This document shows, in pieces, positions 6,516-11,353 of a stretch of 11,353 nucleotides of DNA. The number at the start of each line of letters is the position of its first letter. The first letter of the stretch is position 1. A model generated the notes under the pieces. The model saw only the letters and a program-made list of their open reading frames with translations. It ran no database searches and was not told the origin of the DNA. Both the position numbers and the translations under genes were made by a program. The DNA is from CAYHWW01 sp964360145 (GTDB taxonomy: Bacteria; Bdellovibrionota; UBA1018; CAYHWW01), in contig CAYHWW010000108.1 in assembly GCA_964360145.1 (NCBI GenBank), forward strand, positions 1-11,353, written 5' to 3'.

Positions 6516-6542
6516 CGATCTCGGTGTTACCCTGGAGTCACT
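6516..6542. promoter_or_regulatory. 27-bp divergent intergenic region
   Basis: Only 27 bases separate the ATG of the GMP-reductase-like gene (minus) from the ATG of the thioesterase gene (plus). It contains CTGGAG, the probable thioesterase ribosome-binding site. It is too short for two normal promoters, so at least one promoter must lie inside the opposing coding sequence. Confidence 0.45.
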
Positions 6543-7028
6543 ATGACAGGCAAGCCCGTGAGCGCTTCTCGTGTGGAAATGACTGAAATCGTCCTGCCAA
6601 GCCATACCAACCAGCTGGGCACCATCTTCGGGGGCCAGATCATGGCCTGGGTGGACATCGCGGGGTCTTTAGCCGCCGGCCGCCACTCCCGGGCGGTTTG
6701 CGTGACCGCCAGCATGGATGCCTTCCAATTCGTGAACCCCGTGCCCCTGGGCCATTTCGTGTGCATTTTCGCCTGCGTGAATTGGGCGGGGCGCACCTCC
6801 ATGGAGGTGGGCGTGCGCGTGAACTCTGAAAACCCGCTCACCGGCGTGCGTACCCACGTGGCCACGAGCTATCTCACTTTTGTGGCGTTGGACCACAACC
6901 GCAAGCCCCAGCCTGTTGCGCCAGTGATCACGACAAGCCCCGAAGAAAAGCGGCGCTTCAAAGACGCCGAGCTGCGCCGGGCATCGCGGTTGAAGCTCAA
7001 AGAGCAGCTGACCCGCCCCGCCGAGTGA
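6543..7028 (+). CDS. Hotdog-fold acyl-CoA thioesterase
   Basis: The 161-residue protein has the YciA/ACOT-type pattern. HTNQLGTIFGGQIMAWVDIAG (residues 21-41) carries the conserved Asn23 and the catalytic Asp38 at the start of the hotdog helix, followed by AAGRHSRAVCVTASMDAFQFVNPV. It hydrolyses acyl-CoA to free acid and CoA in the cytoplasm; chain-length preference cannot be read from the sequence. After the single hotdog domain comes a charged tail of about 40 residues rich in Lys and Arg (EEKRRFKDAELRRASRLKLKE), longer than in YciA. The start at ATG 6543 has CTGGAG 5 bases before it; the same frame is open much further upstream but is antisense to the GMP-reductase gene. The 3' end overlaps the convergent DUF1566-like gene by 32 bases. 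Confidence 0.9.
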   Translation: MTGKPVSASRVEMTEIVLPSHTNQLGTIFGGQIMAWVDIAGSLAAGRHSRAVCVTASMDAFQFVNPVPLGHFVCIFACVNWAGRTSMEVGVRVNSENPLTGVRTHVATSYLTFVALDHNRKPQPVAPVITTSPEEKRRFKDAELRRASRLKLKEQLTRPAE

Positions 7029-7686
7029 AGGGGTTTGTTACGTTTTCCACGATGTAGGGGGGCACCACGCAACGCAGGGCATACTCCGCGGAATCGAGCG
7101 TGCCAGGGCCGATGTCGCCACGGCGCCCATAGAAGACGTCGGCGAGGGCAGAGTCTGATTGAGCTAAAGCAGACCAAAAGTTGATGCTCACCGGACGACC
7201 GCGGTGGATGCGATACAGGTTGGGGAGCACTTGGGGTTTGTAGCCCGTGCCTCCAAAATATTCCGAGGCTTCCGTCGTCGCGCCCATGTATCCACGCAGA
7301 CGAGCAAAGTCTTCGCGGCTCGGGAGTTGAGCGCCAATGCTCTCGCAGTGGCTTGATGCATGCTGCTGATCCATGTAAATGACCCAGTCATCACCGGTTT
7401 TCACGACATTGCCCCAGATCATGCCACTAGGGTCGCGCCAAGCTTCGCCCAAGGCGGCGTTGGTCGTATCATGAATAAAAATCGTTTCTTGGCCGTTGGC
7501 ATCATAAGCGGTGCGGGTGGGGGAGATGAGCGCCTCCTCCAGAGCGGTGATCCGCGCATGCACGCGGGCGCGCAGGCTGCGGCACTGGTCGAGGCCAGCG
7601 CAGACGGCCTGAGCACTCGCCACCGAGGCGGTCAGCACCACTCCGGCGAGCAGACCCAATATCGATAGGCCAGCGGCTACTTTCAT
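6997..7686 (-). CDS. Secreted DUF1566/Lcl-like protein
   Basis: The 229-residue protein begins with a clear Sec signal, MKVAAGLSILGLLAGVVL, ending in SVASA with cleavage near residue 25. The mature part starts with a Cys-containing helical segment (CAGLDQCRSLRARVHARITALEEAL). It continues with GMIWGNVV, HCESIGAQLPSREDFARLRGYM, NFWSALAQSDSALADVFY and EYALRCVV. That order (W-G, C...LPSR..F..L, FWS, RCV) is the DUF1566/Lcl C-terminal pattern, related to the formylglycine-enzyme/C-type-lectin fold. Such domains occur in exported proteins of poorly known role, often binding modules. ATG 7686 is chosen because a GGGGG ribosome-binding site precedes it by 9 bases; a GTG two codons earlier is possible. 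Its tail overlaps the thioesterase gene. Confidence 0.75.
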   Translation of the reverse strand: MKVAAGLSILGLLAGVVLTASVASAQAVCAGLDQCRSLRARVHARITALEEALISPTRTAYDANGQETIFIHDTTNAALGEAWRDPSGMIWGNVVKTGDDWVIYMDQQHASSHCESIGAQLPSREDFARLRGYMGATTEASEYFGGTGYKPQVLPNLYRIHRGRPVSINFWSALAQSDSALADVFYGRRGDIGPGTLDSAEYALRCVVPPYIVENVTNPFTRRGGSAAL

Positions 7687-7748
7687 TTTCACAATCCCCC
7701 GTTGCGGTGGGTATCGCACTATTTGCGCGGTTTCACCCATATTCTATG

Positions 7749-8306
7749 TCAGTCCGAAACCGAGTCCTCGCCCTCCGCCGGCAACCAGTGGCGATCGAAC
7801 TCCTCTTCGAAGGAGAGCTTCGTCGTATCCACGAGGCGGTCGATGTAGAGTTTGCCGTCCAAGTGGTCGAACTCGTGCTGAAGCACCGTGGAAAGAAAAC
7901 CTTCCACCACCGTCTCTTGCTTCTTGCCGTGCTGATCCAGGTAGTTCACGCGAATCTTATTGGTGCGAGCGACGAGGCCCCGCAGCCCGGGCACGGAGAG
8001 GCAGCCTTCCCAGTAGGAATCTTTCTCGTCAGTGAGGTGCTCGATCTCGGGGTTGATGAAAATGGTGAGGCCGGAGAGCTTCTTGTTCTTGTAGCGGGGG
8101 TTTTCCTCAACCTCCACCACGCAGAGACGCACAGAGCGATGCACCTGAGGCGCGGCCAGGCCCAGACCGCGGTATTCCTGCATGGTCTCAATGAGGTCTT
8201 GGATGAACTGCTGGAATGCAGGACTGGTGATTTCAGCGGAGTCCACCGCCGGGGCAACTTGACGAAGGATGGGGTGGCCCATGCGGGCGACTTTGAGAAT
8301 GGCCAT
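7749..8306 (-). CDS. def: Peptide deformylase
   Basis: The 185-residue enzyme removes the formyl group from the N-terminal methionine of new proteins. All three family motifs are intact: GLGLAAPQ (residues 47-54), EGCLS (100-104, with metal ligand Cys102) and QHEFDHLDG (143-151, with ligands His144 and His148 and catalytic Glu145). The N-terminus MAILKVARMGHPILR fits, and AGGAG stands 9 bases upstream of ATG 8306. The acidic tail after residue 165 (EEEFDRHWLPAEGEDSVSD) is slightly longer than in the Escherichia coli enzyme. The usual partner fmt is not adjacent. Instead a HAD phosphatase gene ends 12 bases upstream on the same strand, so the two are probably one transcript. Confidence 0.97.
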   Translation of the reverse strand: MAILKVARMGHPILRQVAPAVDSAEITSPAFQQFIQDLIETMQEYRGLGLAAPQVHRSVRLCVVEVEENPRYKNKKLSGLTIFINPEIEHLTDEKDSYWEGCLSVPGLRGLVARTNKIRVNYLDQHGKKQETVVEGFLSTVLQHEFDHLDGKLYIDRLVDTTKLSFEEEFDRHWLPAEGEDSVSD

Positions 8307-8318
8307 GGCTTGGTACTC

Positions 8319-9086
8319 CTAGCGATGATGCTTATGGATCAGCCAACGGGGACGGTCGCTGGCTTGCGCCCGGGGATGGGCCAGAGCGTGGAGCTCTTGC
8401 TCCGTAGCATAGTACGGGTCCGTGGGCCGGGCCGTATTTATCACAACGACCATGTCCTGAGCCATGGTCATCATATGCCAATCCCCCATGCTGTTGCCGG
8501 AGACAAGGTGGGGGCTGATGCCTAAATTCTGCTCAATGACCGAGACCTTGTCCTCCCGGTAGGGCAGCGGGTAAAGCCATTGGTCGGTGAGGGGGCCGCG
8601 CCCGCCTGCTGCTGGGGCGGTGCGTGCGGCGAGCACTCGATCAGAGGAAATCCCTAGGTCTTTAACCCCTTCGGCCACCACCCACCAAAGGCTTGCGGAC
8701 ACCACCCAGACTTCCACCCCTGCCCGATGAAGCCTCTCGACCAAAGCCATTTGGGGTTCAATCCAAGGGCACGCCTGGCGCCCGTGGTGAGTCCAAAAAT
8801 CCCGGGCCCAGGCCGCCAGCTCATGCTCATGGGCACCGGCGTTCCAGAGCGCCATATCGCCGAAGGCTTCGCGGGTGAGGCCTTGGGCCACCTTGTCTTC
8901 GTAGATTTTGAGCAAGGCATCGCCCTGGGCCGGGGCATTGAGGAAAAGGCCGCGCTCCCGCTGGTATTGGAAAAAGGCATCGCCGCTGTCCGCCCGCCAC
9001 AGAGTGCCGTCGGCGTCGAACACCGCCACGCGACGACCTTGTTGCGCGGAGATCTTACTCAGCCATTGCTCGAGTGCTTGATCCAT
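8319..9086 (-). CDS. HAD-superfamily phosphatase (SerB/PSPase-like)
   Basis: The 255-residue protein has all four HAD motifs: VFDADGTLW (Asp24 nucleophile, Asp26), VVSAS (Ser130), YREDKVSVI (Lys180) and SGNSMGDWHMM (Asp202). The helical cap lies between motifs I and II (about residues 33-115), as in the phosphoserine-phosphatase-like subclass IB. It should hydrolyse a small phosphomonoester in the cytoplasm; the substrate cannot be told. The start is uncertain. ATG 9086 gives a compact N-terminus but lacks a nearby ribosome-binding site. A GTG at 9110 and a TTG at 9191 are in frame, and GGGGAGG just upstream of that GTG is the only good purine stretch. It lies 12 bases upstream of def. Confidence 0.85.
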   Translation of the reverse strand: MDQALEQWLSKISAQQGRRVAVFDADGTLWRADSGDAFFQYQRERGLFLNAPAQGDALLKIYEDKVAQGLTREAFGDMALWNAGAHEHELAAWARDFWTHHGRQACPWIEPQMALVERLHRAGVEVWVVSASLWWVVAEGVKDLGISSDRVLAARTAPAAGGRGPLTDQWLYPLPYREDKVSVIEQNLGISPHLVSGNSMGDWHMMTMAQDMVVVINTARPTDPYYATEQELHALAHPRAQASDRPRWLIHKHHR

Positions 9087-9112
9087 GGGGCCAGCGTCGC
9101 AGAACTCCACCT

Positions 9113-9144
9113 CCCCAGCAACTTCTTCTAAGCGGAAGTTGGGG
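9113..9144 (-). other. Inverted repeat upstream of the HAD phosphatase gene
   Basis: CAACTTC (9119-9125) pairs with GAAGTTG (9135-9141) around a 9-base loop. A further CCC/GGG extension is possible past a 2-base bulge. On the minus strand the 3' arm runs into GGGGAGG, so folding could mask that purine stretch. It may instead simply mark the end of the lipoprotein transcript; no U tract follows. Confidence 0.3.
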
Positions 9145-9222
9145 CCCCAGGATAGGCTGGCGAGAAGGCACCAGATGCGAGGACCCGACAACGAAGCAGG
9201 TGGTGCTTTCTCGACGGCCTAC

Positions 9223-10437
9223 TCAGTGACCAGGCACGGCGGCGGGGGCCGCGGTGCCACGACCACTGACCGCACGGGCGATGTTGGCCTGCACGGTGGC
9301 GCGGGCCACGACGTCGCTGTACCGCGGGAAGCTGTTGCCAGCCACCAAGCGGCCATCACGCACGACGTTGGAAGCACGCACTTGGCCCACGAGGGTCATG
9401 ATGCGAGCACGATGCCCTTGGAGCCATGCCATGAACGCATCCGCGGGGCGCAGCCCCTGGCGAATGAAGTCAGAGCTGATTTCCGCGGTGTGGTCACGGT
9501 CAGTGCCATCATGATGGGAGGTGAAGCGGCTAGTGCGCTCCGCCCAGAACGTGGTGTTGAACTGGAATGCGGATATGAACAGGATATTGATCACGTCCAG
9601 CGCGGCGCCAGCAGTGACACCATCAGCAAAGGTAGTGCCAAACACCAAGGGGAAGAGAAGCCCGTCATTCTCGTAAGAGAATGCGCCGATATCCCAATCG
9701 CTCTGAAACACCGCGAAAAACTCATCGCAACTGGGGTTTGCCGCGTCCCAGCCATCGGTGTTCGCAAACTCAAAGCGTGAGGACAAAATGCCATCCATCT
9801 CATTGCTGTTGGGAATGCGCAGACTCAAGTACGCGCTGTACATCGCGTAACAGCCCGCGGACTCGAGGAACGGCGTACCCACGACGGCAGCGGCCCCAGG
9901 ATTGGGATAGGCCTGAATGGTGTAGTAGTCCGCGGTGGCCGCAATGGGGAGGGCGTCGCGGCTATAGGCGCCGGTGCCATTGAGGTTCACATAAGCCGTG
10001 TTGGTGGATGCGGTGTAGAGCAAATTGATGGAGGAAGACGTCGCCAACACCGCAGGGGTGTAGGTCAGGTCGTGGCCCAATGTATCAAGGGTCGTGAAGG
10101 CATCGCCCGCACCAAAGAAGGTGCCAGCGCCAGTGTTTGCATCGAAGCCATCCCAGAACGCACCCGTGGTTGTGGCGGAGCATGCGGGGACCAATTCACC
10201 GGTGCCGAAGTAGTATTCGGAACGACAGCCGTACTCGACGCCATCTTTAGCGATGAAACTTGAGTAGTCCACCTCAGCGCCGATGAGAGAGGCATTCTCA
10301 CCGTACCAAGTGCCCGTGGGGTCAAATACCGGCGGGATGTAGGTGCTGGGGGGGATGGGGGCGAACCGACAGCCGGAAAACACCGCGGCTGCTGCAAAAA
10401 GAATTACGGCGCGATTGCGCCAGTGGTTGAACACCAT
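9223..10437 (-). CDS. Orphan lipoprotein of about 400 residues
   Basis: The 404-residue product starts MVFNHWRNRAVILFAAAAVFSGC, a signal with lipobox VFSGC and lipidated Cys23, followed by a proline-rich spacer (FAPIPPSTYIPP). I do not recognise the mature domain. It is rich in Gly, Ser, Thr, Ala and aromatic residues with beta-like stretches, including FDPTGTWYGENASLIG near the start, a form often seen at the beginning of lipocalin- or calycin-like sheets. Several Cys pairs are visible (EYGCRSEY and VPACS; SAGCYAMY and NPSCDEF). The end (RTSRFTSHHDGTDRDH onward) is helical and finishes with an Ala/Gly/Pro tail. ATG 10437 is preferred because GGGAG precedes it by 9 bases. The protein probably sits in the outer membrane or periplasm. 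Confidence 0.75.
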   Translation of the reverse strand: MVFNHWRNRAVILFAAAAVFSGCRFAPIPPSTYIPPVFDPTGTWYGENASLIGAEVDYSSFIAKDGVEYGCRSEYYFGTGELVPACSATTTGAFWDGFDANTGAGTFFGAGDAFTTLDTLGHDLTYTPAVLATSSSINLLYTASTNTAYVNLNGTGAYSRDALPIAATADYYTIQAYPNPGAAAVVGTPFLESAGCYAMYSAYLSLRIPNSNEMDGILSSRFEFANTDGWDAANPSCDEFFAVFQSDWDIGAFSYENDGLLFPLVFGTTFADGVTAGAALDVINILFISAFQFNTTFWAERTSRFTSHHDGTDRDHTAEISSDFIRQGLRPADAFMAWLQGHRARIMTLVGQVRASNVVRDGRLVAGNSFPRYSDVVARATVQANIARAVSGRGTAAPAAVPGH

Positions 10438-10640
10438 GATTAGGACTCCCTTTGAGGAAATATGACTCGCCGAAACATGCACTGCATTACTGCACTGCGT
10501 CCAAGATGCAAACCCCTCAATGATGAAAAAGAGTTTCAGTCAGTTAGGGCCCGTGATCAGCCGGTAAATAGTGCCAGCCTGCACCGGTGTTCTGAGACTG
10601 GAGCTGGCTCGGCATCCAGGCGCCATGTTATTTTTTATAC
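10438..10640. promoter_or_regulatory. 203-bp divergent intergenic region
   Basis: This region separates the start of the orphan lipoprotein (minus) from the start of the Cys-rich secreted protein (plus) and must hold both promoters. I could not assign convincing -35/-10 pairs. TTTTTTATAC directly before ATG 10641 is AT-rich and no Shine-Dalgarno is visible there. A short direct repeat lies at 10478-10498. Confidence 0.5.
10478..10498. repeat. Direct repeat TGCACTGC with 13-base period
   Basis: TGCACTGC occurs at 10478-10485 and again at 10491-10498, separated by ATTAC, about 40 bases upstream of the lipoprotein start. The spacing is near one helical turn, so it could be a regulator site; it may also be chance. 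Confidence 0.35.
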
Positions 10641-11353
10641 ATGCGCGTTCGTTCATGGATGATGTCGGCGTTTTTCTTTTTCATTGCCCAGGCCGCCCTC
10701 CATGCCCAGAACCCTGCCGACACCAACCCCTATGATGAAATCGGCGTGGACGCCGCTGGCGGGGTTATAAGCTCCCCGGGCTGGACCCGGTGGGACCCTG
10801 AGGTGAGGCATGAGCATCTTAAATTTTTCTATACCTGCGTGAGCACCGGAGAAGCCGTTCGCAAAATCAGCAGTGGCGCCTCCGAATGCCTGCCCCTGCC
10901 CGGGGGCCTTCCACCCATGCCCGCCGACTTTAAATTTGATAACGTCACCGCTGGCACCCACCCCAGTCGTGACCAGCTGCGCCGCCTTGCCACCCCTCAA
11001 CCTGGTGGGGGCACTGCCCCCTGCCCTGCCAGCAACATGGGCTGCCGCTATGCCAGGGCCATTCTGGACTACCGCAACTACTGCTATGAAGTGGGCTATC
11101 GCCCCCCCGACACCGCCCATTGCCCCAATGATTACGGCGATTTGAACCGCAGCCTCTGCGATGGCATGACGGGGGTCACCGAGGGCTCCGCGTGTACCCC
11201 TTACGTCACTGGCGGGGGCTTCCTGAGCGCAGTGGGCGCTGTTTGGCACTGGCTCACATCCCCCACCACGGCCAGCAGCACCGACGCCAGTGGCTCTACC
11301 CCTGACACCGGAGAGGCCCGTGACGACCGCCCCCGCCGTGTGCCCAGCGCTGA
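10641..11353 (+). CDS. Cysteine-rich secreted protein, 3' end outside the window
   Basis: The frame is open for 237 codons from ATG 10641 to the window edge without a stop. It begins MRVRSWMMSAFFFFIAQAAL, a Sec signal, with cleavage likely after HA or HAQ (residues 21-23). The mature part has eight cysteines (about 66, 83, 128, 135, 148, 161, 173 and 185), suggesting disulfides outside the cytoplasm. Segments such as MGCRYARAILDYRNYCYEVGYRPPD and NRSLCDGM are well ordered. After residue 205 it turns into a low-complexity Ser/Thr/Pro and Arg/Asp stretch (TTASSTDASGSTPDTGEA). I do not recognise the family. The start lacks a visible ribosome-binding site; ATG codons at 10659 and 10662 are alternatives but would lose the basic RVR start of the signal. 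A long antisense frame here is rejected. Confidence 0.7.
   Translation, partial: MRVRSWMMSAFFFFIAQAALHAQNPADTNPYDEIGVDAAGGVISSPGWTRWDPEVRHEHLKFFYTCVSTGEAVRKISSGASECLPLPGGLPPMPADFKFDNVTAGTHPSRDQLRRLATPQPGGGTAPCPASNMGCRYARAILDYRNYCYEVGYRPPDTAHCPNDYGDLNRSLCDGMTGVTEGSACTPYVTGGGFLSAVGAVWHWLTSPTTASSTDASGSTPDTGEARDDRPRRVPSA

Noticed and set aside
5919..6542. Upstream extension of the thioesterase frame (would give 369 residues)
   Set aside because: The extension is antisense to the GMP-reductase-like gene and His/Gly/Ala-rich. Hotdog homology and a ribosome-binding site begin at 6543.
7707..8525. Plus-strand open frame of 272 codons
   Set aside because: Antisense to def and the end of the HAD gene, both with complete catalytic motifs.
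9085..9780. Plus-strand open frame of 231 codons
   Set aside because: Antisense to the lipoprotein gene; no signal, motif or ribosome-binding site supports it.
10462..10662. Plus-strand 66-codon frame in the intergenic region
   Set aside because: No ribosome-binding site or recognisable feature, and it overlaps the start of the supported secreted gene.
10653..11249. Minus-strand open frame of 198 codons opposite the Cys-rich protein
   Set aside because: Composition is Gly/Ala-rich shadow-like with no ribosome-binding site, while the plus frame has a proper signal peptide and patterned cysteines.
1..11353. CRISPR array, insertion sequence, tRNA or phage genes
   Set aside because: No regular repeat-spacer pattern, transposase, terminal inverted repeats, tRNA-like stem set or phage structural gene was seen.

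Overview
The window is an 11.35 kb piece of a Gram-negative bacterial chromosome. It has a mid-to-high GC content, dense genes on both strands and two assembly gaps (10 N at 3986-3995, 100 N at 5162-5261), so it looks like a scaffolded draft or metagenome-assembled genome. Several products carry lipoprotein or Sec signals, and one looks like an outer-membrane barrel. From memory, the mix of lipoproteins, an unusual zinc protease and orphan secreted proteins resembles Bdellovibrionota or Myxococcota-like lineages. That placement is an inference, not something shown here. I see no mobile element, CRISPR array, tRNA or rRNA.

Left part, plus strand (1-3867). The proline-rich tail of an upstream protein ends at 85 and is followed by a strong hairpin terminator. 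A compact three-gene run follows: a phosphoribosyltransferase/erythromycin-esterase fusion (203-2167), a small Rossmann protein resembling a SAM methyltransferase (2198-2929), and a secreted MORN-repeat protein with a probable beta-barrel C-terminus (2926-3867). The last two genes overlap in a GTGA.

Middle, mostly minus strand (3876-6515). Reading along the minus strand these are: an IMPDH/GMP-reductase family enzyme without CBS domains; a secreted protein of which only the signal peptide survives before the 100-N gap; a DUF503 (YlxP-like) protein; and a lipoprotein metalloprotease whose active-site region is cut by the 10-N gap. The protease's true C-terminus is in a different frame from the one the literal 10 N imply. 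A hotdog acyl-CoA thioesterase (6543-7028, plus) is divergent from the GMP-reductase gene with only 27 bp between the start codons.

Right part (6997-11353). The minus strand carries a secreted DUF1566/Lcl-like protein that overlaps the thioesterase gene tail to tail, peptide deformylase (def), a HAD phosphatase 12 bp upstream of def, and an orphan lipoprotein of about 400 residues. After a 203-bp divergent intergenic region, a cysteine-rich secreted protein starts on the plus strand and runs off the window.

Housekeeping functions here are purine salvage or interconversion, N-terminal formyl removal and acyl-CoA hydrolysis. The rest is accessory: a fusion enzyme and a set of exported proteins with no obvious shared pathway. 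I found no convincing defence system, secondary-metabolite cluster or new multi-gene machine. The most unusual items are the fusion operon, the MORN-plus-barrel protein and the interrupted protease with Asn at the usual third zinc-ligand position.
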